From Scytonema millei VB511283 (GTDB lineage: Bacteria; Cyanobacteriota; Cyanobacteriia; Cyanobacteriales; Chroococcidiopsidaceae), in the NCBI RefSeq assembly GCF_000817735.3, contig NZ_JTJC03000005.1, positions 341,252 to 405,251 of the forward strand: a stretch of 64,000 nucleotides of DNA, written 5' to 3'. Below the pieces are notes generated by a model. It did no database searches. It was given only the letters and a program-made list of their open reading frames with translations, and was not told where the DNA came from. Within the stretch, counting starts at the first letter, position 1. Every line of letters starts with the position of its first letter. Shown one piece after another: positions 15,883-25,385 of the stretch. Position numbers and translations under genes: made by a program.

Positions 15883-17007
15883 TTAATGCATAGCAGCACC
15901 TGCTCTCATACCAGCTTTTGCGCCACCTCCTGGAGTATTACCAATCAAACGCTGTAATTCATCCGGTTTAGATGTTTTAGACATTGCTGCTTCAAACGAA
16001 ATTAGACCAGTTTTGTACTGATCTGCTAAAACTTTTTCCAAAGTTTGCATACTCAAATTTCCTCCAGTTTGAATTGCCGAGTAAATTTGAGCTGTTTTTC
16101 CTTCACGAATTAAGTTAGAGATAGCAGGGGTAACAATCATAATTTCCTGAGCCATAACTCGACCGTATTCGCCTGGTTTAGGGTTCTTTTTAGATACGAG
16201 AGTTTGACTGAAGACTGCCACAAGTGAGTTAGATAACTGAACTCGAATTTGTTGCTGTTGTTCTGGAGGGAATACATCTACCATCCGGTCAACAGTTTGA
16301 GCCGCAGAACTCGTGTGTAGCGTACCAAATACTAAGTGTCCTGTTTCTGCTGCCGAAATCGCTAACTGAATTGTTTCTAAGTCACGCATTTCACCTACCA
16401 GAATTACATCTGGATCTTCCCGTAAAGCTGCCCTGAGCGCATTAGCAAAACTTTTTGTATCTTCTCCAACTTGACGCTGATGAATCACACTCTTGATTGG
16501 TTCGTAGACAAATTCAATCGGATCTTCAACTGTGATAATGTGTTCTGCTCGCGTTGTATTAATATTATTAATCATGGATGCTAGGGTAGTAGACTTCCCC
16601 GACCCAGTTGGTCCTGTTACCAAGACTAATCCTCGTGGTTTTTCTGAAATTTCCCGCACAATATTCGGCAAATTTAAAGTTTCCATGCTAGGAATTTTGG
16701 ATGCTAGCGCTCGCAAACAAGTGGCATACGTACCTCGGTCTTTATATACGTTGACACGAAAGCGAGCTAGTCCCTTAATTCCGTAAGAACAGTCTAGTTC
16801 CCAGTTTTGTTCTAGAGTTTTACGCTGGGTATTATTTAACATACTAAAAATTAGCCTTTGACACTGTTCTGCTGTGAGTGGTTCGTGTTCCGTTGGAGTC
16901 AACTTTCCACTGATACGGATGTATGGTGGTAAACCTGCTGAAATGTGTAAGTCCGAACCACCCGAGTTAATAACTTCTTCCATTAAGTCTTCAATCATTA
17001 ATTCCAT
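15883..17007 (-). CDS. pilT: Type IV pilus retraction ATPase PilT
   Basis: Hexameric ATPase that depolymerises the pilus and powers retraction. The 374-residue protein has the PilT N-terminal PAS-like domain (SGGSDLHISAGLPPYIRISG), Walker A GPTGSGKST (132-140), the Asp box ITVEDPIEF, Walker B REDPDVILVGEMRD and the His box GHLVFGTLHTSSA. The C-terminal AIRNLIRE helix of PilT appears as AISNLIREGKTAQI. It lies between pilB and pilC on the same strand. A short Gly/Ala-rich tail ends the protein. A second in-frame Met three codons in is equally possible as start. Confidence 0.96.
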   Translation of the reverse strand: MELMIEDLMEEVINSGGSDLHISAGLPPYIRISGKLTPTEHEPLTAEQCQRLIFSMLNNTQRKTLEQNWELDCSYGIKGLARFRVNVYKDRGTYATCLRALASKIPSMETLNLPNIVREISEKPRGLVLVTGPTGSGKSTTLASMINNINTTRAEHIITVEDPIEFVYEPIKSVIHQRQVGEDTKSFANALRAALREDPDVILVGEMRDLETIQLAISAAETGHLVFGTLHTSSAAQTVDRMVDVFPPEQQQQIRVQLSNSLVAVFSQTLVSKKNPKPGEYGRVMAQEIMIVTPAISNLIREGKTAQIYSAIQTGGNLSMQTLEKVLADQYKTGLISFEAAMSKTSKPDELQRLIGNTPGGGAKAGMRAGAAMH

Positions 17008-17112
17008 GAGTTAATCTCCTTGAAAGTTATATTTGTAATTTGTAATTGGTAATTGTTGGTTGTTCGTTTTGACTTTTGACTTTTAACTTTTGACTTGCCC
17101 ATCACCGATTGT

Positions 17113-19122
17113 CTAGTCACTAAATCGTGGAGTCATACAATAAGGACACTCAAACCACTCTGGTTGTAATTCTGCATGACAAGTTTTGCACTCTAGCGAA
17201 CTTTTACGTTTTGCTTTCAGTTCCGCTTCCAAACCAGAATCAGTAAAAGTGACGCGCTCTACTTCTTCCAAAGTCGTGTTACCTTGCATAACTAACTCCA
17301 GACTATAAGCTAACAACGTTTTCATGCCCTCTTCTACGGCTGCTTCTTTAATCCGTTCGCTGGGCGCTCCTTCAGTAATTAAGTTTTGTAGTCGTTCTGT
17401 GACGCGCATAACTTCATATACACCACAACGCCCTTTATATCCAACACCACCGCATTTAGAGCAAAGTTGATTTTTAGCTTTAGCGTCTTGAATTTCTTCT
17501 GGCTCCAAAGATTTAGCTTTGTAAAGCGTTAGTTCGACATCTTTAGAACTCGCCAGCCCAAACCGAGCTAACTCATCAGCACTGGGAGTATAAGGAATGC
17601 GACAATCAGAGCAGACGCGCCGCATCAAACGTTGAGCCACAACCCCTAGCAGCGCACCGGACACCATGAATGGTTCTACACCCATTTCGTCTAAACGAGA
17701 AATTGCCCCAGCAGCATCATTAGTGTGTAGAGTTGTCAATACCAAGTGTCCCGTTAGTGCTGCCTCAATAGCGGTTTTTGCCGTTTCCTTGTCCCGTGTT
17801 TCACCAACTAGAATTACGTCTGGGTCTTGTCGTAGAAAAGCCCGCAAAATCGAAGCAAAATCCATTCCTTTTTCTCGAATCACCTGAACTTGGGTAATTC
17901 CTGGTAGAGAATACTCAATTGGGTCTTCAGCCGTGCTGATATTTACCCCTGGATCGTTGCGTTCTGCCAAAATTGAGTACAGGGTAGTCGATTTACCGCT
18001 TCCCGTCGGACCCGTAACCAAAAGCAGTCCAAATGGACGACTTGCCAAGTCCCTCACAATTTGCAGACTCTCTGTATCGCTAATTAATTTGTCTAACCCA
18101 AGTTGGGTTGATGAGTTATCCAAAATTCGCAAAACAACTTTTTCCCCGTAACGACTGGGTAGGGTGTTGACGCGAAAATCTACTTTTCGTCCTTCAAAGA
18201 CGCGGCGGATGCGACCATCTTGGGGTGCGCGTCGTTCGGCAATATCTAATTCAGCAATAATTTTAAATCGAGCTGTCACCGCAGGAACGATTTGTTTGGG
18301 TAGGGGGTCAAAAGCCTGCCGCAATACTCCATCTCTACGAAATCGGACGCGCAAGTACTCTTCTTGGGGTTCAATGTGAATATCTGAAACTTTTTCTTGT
18401 AACGCTTTGATCAGAATTTTATTCACTAGGGCAATTACAGGAGCTGCATCTGCATCTTTAAGAGATGCACCTAAATCTGCGTCACCCTCCTCTGGTGCAT
18501 CCTGTAAATCAAGTCCGTCTAAATCTACGGTGAAATCAACGGCATTAGCATTATTTCTCTGAGTATCTGCCTGCTGTTTTTGTTTTTCTACATTTTCATC
18601 TAAATATTTAGAAAGAAGTTCTTGGAAGTCTTCTAGTGTAATGACCGTCCTTTGCAATCCAATATCGCGGGGGCGAAGAATACGGTTTAAATTATCTTGG
18701 GCATCCAAATTATCTGGATCGACCATTGCTATCAAAACGGACGGAGGCTCATCACTTTTTGATATAGGTAGCAGCCGATAGCGACGACAAATATCAATCG
18801 GGATTAAAGTATCGATCAACTCACCAACTTGACTAGTGCCAATCTGATTGATTTCTGGATCGAGAAACTCTACACCGTAGAGAATTTTTAGCTCGAATAG
18901 CTGTTGTTTTTTATACTGTCTAATTAAATCTGGTGGTAGTTGTCGTCCAGTTATAGCTTCTAAAATCTCCGGTAGCGATCGCCCGGTCGAGCGACTTTCG
19001 CTCAAAGCCTGCTTCATCTGCTCTTTACTGACATACCCAGTCTCAACTACTTTGTTGCCAAAAGGAGACAAGTCATTTTTGACAATTAAGGCACGTCGCT
19101 GCATTGAAGAGGAGTAAGACAT
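17113..19122 (-). CDS. pilB: Type IV pilus extension ATPase PilB (GspE family)
   Basis: Hexameric ATPase that drives pilus polymerisation. The 669-residue protein has an N-terminal MshEN-type domain (about 20-180, ILEAITGRQLPPDLIRQYKK and VLIAMVDPDNLDAQDNL), then the motor with Walker A GPTGSGKST (about 370), Asp box STAEDPIEY, Walker B QDPDVILVGETRD, and the tetracysteine zinc site VCSDC ... CSKCGGVGYKGRCG. The far C-terminus adds a second CxxC...CxxC zinc ribbon (CKTCHAELQPEWFECPYC). It is the first gene of the leftward pilBTC operon and is divergent from grpE. MshEN domains often bind c-di-GMP, so regulation by that nucleotide is possible. Confidence 0.95.
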   Translation of the reverse strand: MSYSSSMQRRALIVKNDLSPFGNKVVETGYVSKEQMKQALSESRSTGRSLPEILEAITGRQLPPDLIRQYKKQQLFELKILYGVEFLDPEINQIGTSQVGELIDTLIPIDICRRYRLLPISKSDEPPSVLIAMVDPDNLDAQDNLNRILRPRDIGLQRTVITLEDFQELLSKYLDENVEKQKQQADTQRNNANAVDFTVDLDGLDLQDAPEEGDADLGASLKDADAAPVIALVNKILIKALQEKVSDIHIEPQEEYLRVRFRRDGVLRQAFDPLPKQIVPAVTARFKIIAELDIAERRAPQDGRIRRVFEGRKVDFRVNTLPSRYGEKVVLRILDNSSTQLGLDKLISDTESLQIVRDLASRPFGLLLVTGPTGSGKSTTLYSILAERNDPGVNISTAEDPIEYSLPGITQVQVIREKGMDFASILRAFLRQDPDVILVGETRDKETAKTAIEAALTGHLVLTTLHTNDAAGAISRLDEMGVEPFMVSGALLGVVAQRLMRRVCSDCRIPYTPSADELARFGLASSKDVELTLYKAKSLEPEEIQDAKAKNQLCSKCGGVGYKGRCGVYEVMRVTERLQNLITEGAPSERIKEAAVEEGMKTLLAYSLELVMQGNTTLEEVERVTFTDSGLEAELKAKRKSSLECKTCHAELQPEWFECPYCMTPRFSD

Positions 19123-19448
19123 AATCGCTACTAAAATTTTGCATAATCAAGTATTCCCAAATAGAGTGTTCCCAAATCTCAAGAGAAATATTACAGAGGC
19201 GAGAGGCAGTGAAAGAAGTCGTAAGTCGTAAGTCATAAGTCATAAGACATTCTCCCTGCTCCCTACTCCCTGCTCCCTTTCTTCGCTGATAACTGACTCC
19301 CCGTGCAACTGCGCCTGCAATTATTGCATCCTAGAAGAGATAAGTTTGCGCACAAGCTCAAGGCTAGTGGCTGGAGTAAACCATATATCTGTATATCTGT
19401 AACCTCTTCCACAGCCGCACAGTTGTTAGGATTTAGGATTGGGACATA
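19123..19448. other. Divergent spacer between pilB and grpE
   Basis: 326 bases holding GTAAGTC/ATAAGTC heptamers (19218-19246) and CTCCCTGCTCCCT repeats (19253-19277). I found no CIRCE element (TTAGCACTC / GAGTGCTAA) in front of grpE. Promoters were not identified. Confidence 0.5.
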
Positions 19449-20213
19449 ATGATTGACGAAGAAAAGCAGACGGAAAACGCAGCTAACCAAGAACCACAAC
19501 AGCAAACACAGCAAACGACGAACGAGGTAACAGCCAAAACAATGAACTCAAATGCATTCGGAGAATTTGAAACACAGGCAAACGCTCCAGAAGTAGATGC
19601 TAATGTGGCATCGAACGAGAACTCAGTTGAAGTAGAAAAGCCTGACACCACCTCCACCGCGCCTGAAGCCGATAATCGAGCTGCTTTGTTAGAAAAGGAG
19701 CGGGAGATCGAGTCACTCAAAGCTAGCTTGGAGGAGCGTACCACTCAATACATGCGCATGGGTGCAGATTTTGAAAATTTTCGCAAACGCACGCTCAAAG
19801 ACAAAGAAGACTTAGAGCAAAAGATTAAACAGAATACTCTACAAGAAATTCTACCTGTGGTAGATAATTTCGAGCGGGCAAGAGCGCAGCTCAAACCGCA
19901 AACCGATGCTGAAATGAATCTTCACAAAAGTTATCAGGGAGTATACAAGCAACTGGTAGATTGTCTCAAGCGGCTGGGTGTTTCGGCAATGCGACCTGAA
20001 GGCAAAGAGTTTGACCCGAACCTACATGAAGCGGTCATGAGAGAACCAACAAGCGAGTACCCTGAAGGCACGGTGATTGAAGAATTGGTCAGGGGTTACT
20101 ACTTAGGCGATCGCGTGTTGCGCCATGCTTTGGTAAAAGTAGCTACTGCCCCAGAAGAAACACCGTCAGAAACAGTAGTAGCAGAACCTCCATCCGAAGT
20201 GACAGAAAGTTGA
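19449..20213 (+). CDS. grpE: Nucleotide exchange factor GrpE
   Basis: Releases ADP from DnaK. The 254-residue protein has a long acidic, glutamine-rich N-terminal extension (about 1-75), a coiled coil (about 75-145: [23 protein letters not shown], then [19 protein letters not shown]), and the C-terminal beta domain with [21 protein letters not shown] and [23 protein letters not shown], the GrpE signature. It is the first gene of a grpE-dnaK-dnaJ cluster, 127 bases before dnaK. The long N-terminal extension is usual in cyanobacterial GrpE and may act in temperature sensing. Confidence 0.96.
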   Translation: MIDEEKQTENAANQEPQQQTQQTTNEVTAKTMNSNAFGEFETQANAPEVDANVASNENSVEVEKPDTTSTAPEADNRAALLEKEREIESLKASLEERTTQYMRMGADFENFRKRTLKDKEDLEQKIKQNTLQEILPVVDNFERARAQLKPQTDAEMNLHKSYQGVYKQLVDCLKRLGVSAMRPEGKEFDPNLHEAVMREPTSEYPEGTVIEELVRGYYLGDRVLRHALVKVATAPEETPSETVVAEPPSEVTES

Positions 20214-20340
20214 GTGAAAAAATATCTTGGGAGTGAATGCATTGAGACAAATTCTGGGAAATATATCGTAGAGCCAATTTACTGCGCCGATCGCGATCTG
20301 GGACGACGCTACATCAATAAACGCCACCTTACTGCTGAAT

Positions 20341-22254
20341 ATGGGAAAAGTTATTGGGATTGACTTAGGAACAACGAACAGTTGTGTTGCCATTTTAGAG
20401 GGCGGTCAACCATTGGTGATCCCCAATTCAGAAGGTGGACGAACAACTCCCAGCGTGGTTGGCTTTGGTAAAGCCAGCGATCGCTTGATCGGTCAGTTGG
20501 CAAAGCGTCAAGCCGTCACGAATGCCGAAAACACTGTTTACAGTATCAAGCGGTTTATCGGGCGGCGTTGGAACGAAACTCAAGCAGAACGTCAGCGCGT
20601 CCCCTACAAATCCGTTAGAGGACGCGATGACACTGTAGATGTCCAAATTCGCGATCGCACCTACACTCCCCAAGAAATTTCTGCCATGATCCTGCAAAAG
20701 CTCAAGCAGGATGCAGAAAATTTTTTGGGAGAAAGCGTAGACCAAGCAGTAATTACCGTACCAGCCTATTTTACCGATGCCCAGCGGCAGGCAACCAAAG
20801 ACGCTGGAACGATCGCGGGATTGGAGGTTTTACGTATTATCAACGAACCGACAGCCGCCGCTTTAGCTTACGGCTTGGATAAGCAAGACCGAGACCAAAC
20901 AATTCTCGTCTTCGACTTAGGCGGGGGTACTTTTGACGTTTCTATTCTGCAATTAGGAGATGGGGTATTTGAAGTTAAAGCCACCTCTGGCAACAATCAA
21001 CTTGGCGGCGACGATTTTGATAACTGTATCGTGCGCTGGATGATTTCGTGCTTTCTAGACAATGAAGGTGTAGACCTGACTGCCGATCGCATGGCACTCC
21101 AGAGGCTACGAGAAGCAGCAGAAAAAGCCAAAATCGAACTGTCTACCCTTGGCAGCACGACAATTAATTTACCTTTTATCACGGCTGATGCTACCGGACC
21201 AAAACACTTAGAACAAGAGCTAAGCCGCGCCAAGTTTGAAGAGTTGGTCTTGCCTCTGATCCAAGCCACGATCGAACCGATGGTGCAAGCCCTCAAAGAC
21301 TGCGGTTTACGCCCCCCAGATATCGATAAGATCGTGCTTGTGGGTGGTTCCACCCGCATTCCTGCCGTACAAAATGCCGTGCAAAACTTTTTTGGTGGCA
21401 GAACAGCCGAGCGATCGGTCAATCCCGATGAGGCTGTTGCACTAGGTGCGGCAATCCAGGGTGGAGTGTTGGGGGGCGAAGTAGAAGATGTCTTGCTACT
21501 GGACGTAACTCCGCTTTCTCTTGGAATTGAGACTTTAGGGGAAGTCTTTACAAAAATTATCGAACGCAATACAACCATTCCCACCAGTAAAGCGCAAATT
21601 TTCTCGACTGCTACCGACGGACAAACCTCTGTAGAAATCAAAGTTCTTCAGGGAGAAAGAGCTATGGCACGGGACAACAAAACTTTGGGAAGTTTTGTAC
21701 TGACTGGAATTCCTCCTGCTCCTAGAGGCACGCCCCAAATTGAAGTTGCCTTTGAGATTGATGTCAACGGGATCTTAAAAGTGGCAGCATCAGATAAAGG
21801 CACTGGCAGAGAGCAAATCCTGCGGATTACTAACACAGGTGGCTTGAGCGCGAGTGAAGTAGAACGGATGCGCCAAGAAGCAGAAATGTTTGCCGAGCAA
21901 GATCGAAAACGCTTGGAACTGATCGAACTGAAAAACCAAGCAGAACACTTGCTACAAAGTTATTTTGTGACGCTAAGAGATAATAAAGAGCTAATTACTG
22001 AAGAGTTTAAAGCTCAGGCAGATGAAAAAGTTGCCGCACTCAAAACAGCCTTTGCTGACCCAGCTTCCACTGTTGAAGCGATCGAGCAAAGGCTGCAAGA
22101 CTTCCAGCAAAACTTATTTGCTCTTGGAGCCAGCGTTTACGAACAAGCTCATCGCAGTAGCTCTTTTACTTCATCAGGTATGGACGACACCTTCACTTCT
22201 TCCTTTGGCGACGATAGTACGTATGCAGTAGACTACGAAGCAATTGAGGAGTAG
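20341..22254 (+). CDS. dnaK: Molecular chaperone DnaK (Hsp70)
   Basis: ATP-driven chaperone, 637 residues. The nucleotide-binding domain shows [17 protein letters not shown] at the N-terminus, [14 protein letters not shown] and [14 protein letters not shown]. The substrate-binding domain follows [20 protein letters not shown]. The C-terminal lid ends in acidic residues (YEAIEE) rather than the classical EEVD-like bacterial tail. The grpE-dnaK-dnaJ order matches the DnaK2 locus of other cyanobacteria, the essential housekeeping copy, but cyanobacteria have several dnaK genes so the paralogue name is an inference. A strong hairpin follows the stop codon, in the 223-base gap before dnaJ. Confidence 0.97.
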   Translation: MGKVIGIDLGTTNSCVAILEGGQPLVIPNSEGGRTTPSVVGFGKASDRLIGQLAKRQAVTNAENTVYSIKRFIGRRWNETQAERQRVPYKSVRGRDDTVDVQIRDRTYTPQEISAMILQKLKQDAENFLGESVDQAVITVPAYFTDAQRQATKDAGTIAGLEVLRIINEPTAAALAYGLDKQDRDQTILVFDLGGGTFDVSILQLGDGVFEVKATSGNNQLGGDDFDNCIVRWMISCFLDNEGVDLTADRMALQRLREAAEKAKIELSTLGSTTINLPFITADATGPKHLEQELSRAKFEELVLPLIQATIEPMVQALKDCGLRPPDIDKIVLVGGSTRIPAVQNAVQNFFGGRTAERSVNPDEAVALGAAIQGGVLGGEVEDVLLLDVTPLSLGIETLGEVFTKIIERNTTIPTSKAQIFSTATDGQTSVEIKVLQGERAMARDNKTLGSFVLTGIPPAPRGTPQIEVAFEIDVNGILKVAASDKGTGREQILRITNTGGLSASEVERMRQEAEMFAEQDRKRLELIELKNQAEHLLQSYFVTLRDNKELITEEFKAQADEKVAALKTAFADPASTVEAIEQRLQDFQQNLFALGASVYEQAHRSSSFTSSGMDDTFTSSFGDDSTYAVDYEAIEE

Positions 22255-22270
22255 TTATTTGTTATTTTTG

Positions 22271-22324
22271 AGTGGCTAGTGGCTAGTAGCTAGACTCTTT
22301 TCTAGTCACCAGCCACTAGCCACT
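22271..22324 (+). promoter_or_regulatory. Hairpin between dnaK and dnaJ
   Basis: AGTGGCTAGTGGCT (22271-22284) and AGCCACTAGCCACT (22311-22324) form a perfect 14-bp stem. The loop contains a further CTAG-rich partial pairing. No T-run follows, so it may protect the dnaK 3' end or attenuate read-through rather than terminate. The arms are built from TGGCTAG heptamers, so it may have arisen from repeat DNA. Confidence 0.6.
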
Positions 22325-22477
22325 AATAACTGAAAAGGATCGGTTTTGCCACCTTGTTGAAAGTACGGTGATTTGTCTACAGTGATTATGGAACTTTTGT
22401 AACTAAGCTGAAACGCGATCGCCGCAGGACAGCGTACAGACTCATCCCTCTTCTAACCACTAAACCAGCAGCGCTCT

Positions 22478-23607
22478 ATGGCTCGTGACTATTACGAAAT
22501 TCTGGGTGTTTCCCGCAGTGCGGATAAAGAAGAAATCAAACACGCCTATCGTCGCCTCGCTCGGAAATATCACCCCGATGTGAATAAAGAAACTGGAGCT
22601 GAGGAGCGGTTCAAAGAAATCAACCGAGCTTACGAAGTGTTATCGGAACCGGAAATGCGGGCGCGATACGATCGCTTTGGCGAAGCTGGTGTCGCAGCTG
22701 GTGCTGGGGCAGCTGGTTTTCAGGACTTTGGCGATATTGGCGGTTTTGCTGACATATTTGAAAGCTTCTTTAGCGGTTTTGGTGGTGCGGGCGCTCAAGG
22801 TGGGACGCGGCGGCGGAGCGGACCAGTCCGTGGCGACGACCTGCGGCTAGATTTGAAGTTAGATTTTAGAGAAGCGGTCTTTGGCGGAGAGAAAGAAATT
22901 CGCATTTCTCACCTAGAAACTTGTGAAGTTTGTAGCGGTTCTGGTGCAAAGCCTGGAACGCGACCGCGTACTTGTACGACTTGTAGCGGCTCGGGTCAGG
23001 TAAGGCGCGTTACCCGCACTCCCTTTGGTAGTTTTACGCAGGTTTCTACTTGTCCCACTTGTAACGGTACGGGACAGATGATTGAAGACAAGTGCGAAGC
23101 TTGCGACGGGAAAGGCGCTAGGCAAGTAACGAAGAAGTTAAAAATTACCATTCCAGCTGGGGTTGACAACGGTACGCGCTTGCGCATTTCTGGGGAAGGT
23201 GATGCAGGCGATCGCAACGGTCCGCCAGGAGATTTATACGTTTACATCTTTGTCAACGAAGACGCAGAATTTCGCCGCGACGGGATTAACGTTCTATCAG
23301 AAATTAAACTCAGCTACTTGCAAGCAATTTTAGGCAGCCGCATAGAAGTTAATACAGTAGATGGTCCGACTGAATTGATCGTGCCTGCTGGTACTCAACC
23401 AAATACTGTGATGACTTTAGAAAATCACGGCGTGCCGCGCTTGGGTAATCCCGTCAGCCGAGGCGATCACCTCATCACAATCTCAATCGATATTCCCACC
23501 CGCATTACCCCCGAAGAACGAGAATTGCTGGAAAAGTTAGCTAAAATTCGAGGCGATCGCACTGGAAAAGGTGGTATAGAAGGATTTTTGGGAAATCTGT
23601 TCCACAA

Positions 23608-23611
<4 letters not shown>
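22478..23611 (+). CDS. dnaJ: Co-chaperone DnaJ (Hsp40, type A)
   Basis: Stimulates DnaK ATPase and delivers substrates. The 377-residue protein has an N-terminal J domain with the HPD motif ([10 protein letters not shown], about 32-34), a Gly/Phe-rich linker ([17 protein letters not shown] ...), the four zinc-binding CxxCxGxG repeats ([32 protein letters not shown]) and the two C-terminal beta-barrel domains. It is a full type A DnaJ. The stop codon overlaps the start of the following TusA-family gene (ATGA), so the two are translationally coupled. Confidence 0.97.
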
Positions 23612-23897
<286 letters not shown>

Positions 23898-23956
23898 ATT
23901 TTCAACGATCTTGGCTATTTGCTAGTTTTCTAAGCTTGAGAGTTTGTTAGTCATGC

Positions 23957-25063
23957 ATGAATGATTTGCACAATTCTGAAATTCAACTCATAGAGGACAC
24001 TTCACCTCTAGTGGGTACGGTAGTAGCAGTACAAGCAAACTACTACTGGGTAAGGTTAGATGCTCCAGGTTCAGAATTAACTACTCCCTCAGCTCCCTCA
24101 GCTCCCTCAGCTCTCTTGTGTACGCGGCGGGCGCGGTTGAAAAAGCTAGGACAGCAAGTCATGGTTGGCGATCGCGTTGTCATAGAAGAACCGGATTGGG
24201 CTGGTGGTCGAGGAGCAATTGGGGAAGTCTTACCCCGTCAAAGTCAGCTCGATCGTCCGGCGATCGCGAACGCGCAGCAAATTTTACTCGTATTTGCCCT
24301 GGCGGAACCAGACCTCGACCCGTATCAATTGAGTAAGTTTTTAGTCAAGGCAGAGTCTACGGGGTTAGAAATTTGTCTGTGCTTGAATAAAAGCGATTTG
24401 CTGTCAACCCAGCAGATTCATAATTGGCGCGATCGCCTAAATCACTGGGGCTATCAACCTTTATTTATCAGCGTCCATCAAGGAGTTGGAGTCGATCGAG
24501 TGAGCCAGCGTCTGCAAGCGAAAATAACCGTCATTGCTGGACCCTCTGGTGTAGGAAAATCGAGTTTAATCAACATGCTAATCCCAGAAGCGGGGTTGCG
24601 AGTTGGAGAAGTATCAGGGAAGCTGTTGCGGGGTCGCCACACAACGCGGCACGTCGAACTGTTTGAATTACCTACAAGGGGATTGCTAGCCGATACTCCT
24701 GGCTTTAATCAACCCGATCTTGACTGTACTCCAGAAGAGTTAGCTAGCTATTTTCCAGAAGCAAAACAACGCTTAGCTGTTGCTAGTTGTCAGTTTAGCG
24801 ATTGCTTGCACCGCGACGAGCCGAATTGTGTCGTGCGGGGCGACTGGGAACGTTACCAGCACTATTTGGGGTTGTTAGAGGAGGCGATCGCCGATCGAGA
24901 ACAACTGGCTCGTCAAGCCAATCCCGAATCAAATGTGAAGCTGAAAACCAAACGGGGTAAAAGTCAGTACGAACCCAAACTAGAAACGAAAAAATATCGC
25001 CGCCAGTCTCGCCGGACGCAACAGCAATCTCTCCAGGAGTTGTATCGAGAAGCAGAGGAATAG
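23957..25063 (+). CDS. rsgA: Small-subunit ribosome maturation GTPase RsgA (YjeQ)
   Basis: Circularly permuted GTPase that checks late 30S maturation. The 368-residue protein has an N-terminal OB fold (VGTVVAVQANYYWVRLD and the RRARLKKLGQQVMVGDRV strand), then G4 (LNKSDLL), G1 (GPSGVGKSSLIN), G2/G3 (DTPGFNQPDL) in permuted order, and the C-terminal zinc site (Cys-x5-Cys-x-His-x5-Cys as CQFSDCLHRDEPNC), followed by a basic tail. The OB fold is interrupted by an insertion, TTPSAPSAPSA, encoded by repeat DNA (24084-24110). The start gives the usual length and no upstream alternative is needed. Confidence 0.95.
   Translation: MNDLHNSEIQLIEDTSPLVGTVVAVQANYYWVRLDAPGSELTTPSAPSAPSALLCTRRARLKKLGQQVMVGDRVVIEEPDWAGGRGAIGEVLPRQSQLDRPAIANAQQILLVFALAEPDLDPYQLSKFLVKAESTGLEICLCLNKSDLLSTQQIHNWRDRLNHWGYQPLFISVHQGVGVDRVSQRLQAKITVIAGPSGVGKSSLINMLIPEAGLRVGEVSGKLLRGRHTTRHVELFELPTRGLLADTPGFNQPDLDCTPEELASYFPEAKQRLAVASCQFSDCLHRDEPNCVVRGDWERYQHYLGLLEEAIADREQLARQANPESNVKLKTKRGKSQYEPKLETKKYRRQSRRTQQQSLQELYREAEE
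24084..24110 (+). repeat. Three in-frame CTCCCTCAG nonamers inside rsgA
   Basis: Three exact tandem copies of CTCCCTCAG encode the repeated Pro-Ser-Ala of TTPSAPSAPSA in the OB-fold of RsgA. The same unit appears in non-coding DNA near 7728-7740 (CTCCCTCAGCTCCC), so this is intergenic-type repeat DNA captured within a gene without breaking the frame. Confidence 0.9.
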
Positions 25064-25108
25064 GGTCTAAAATTTAAAAAATGTTAACCTAAAAAATTGG
25101 AGATTTGT

Positions 25109-25381
25109 ATGGCTCCTAAAGTCGAAATCTACACTTGGAGATCCTGCCCATTTTGCATTCGTGCCAAACAACTTCTTGCCAAAAAAGGCGTTGATTTTAT
25201 CGAATACAGTATTGATGGCGATGAAGCTGCTCGCAAACAGATGGCACAGAGAGCAAGCGGTCGCCGTTCCGTACCCCAAATCTTTATCGACGATCGCCAC
25301 ATTGGGGGATGCGACGACATCTACGATCTGGATTTCCAAGGTAAGCTCGATCCGCTGCTAACCTCGGCTCAAGGAGCGTAA
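25109..25381 (+). CDS. grxC: Glutaredoxin 3 (GrxC type)
   Basis: Glutathione-dependent dithiol oxidoreductase, 90 residues. The thioredoxin fold opens with KVEIYTWRSCPFCIRAKQLL, containing the CPFC active site at about residues 15-18, and contains the TVP-type cis-Pro (RSVPQIFIDDRHIGG) and the GGCDD glutathione-binding turn. The ATG at 25109 has GGAG 6 bases upstream and is preferred to a TTG 12 bases earlier. It lies only 4 bases before gshB, so a glutaredoxin and the enzyme making its reductant share a transcript, a common cyanobacterial pairing. Confidence 0.95.
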   Translation: MAPKVEIYTWRSCPFCIRAKQLLAKKGVDFIEYSIDGDEAARKQMAQRASGRRSVPQIFIDDRHIGGCDDIYDLDFQGKLDPLLTSAQGA

Positions 25382-25385
25382 GCCA

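Noticed and set aside
19123..20340. CIRCE element controlling grpE-dnaK
   Set aside because: No TTAGCACTC / GAGTGCTAA pair was found in either upstream region.
20997..21641. 214-codon frame antisense to dnaK
   Set aside because: It lies entirely within dnaK on the other strand and its Ser/Pro/Arg-rich translation is the typical shadow of a highly expressed gene.
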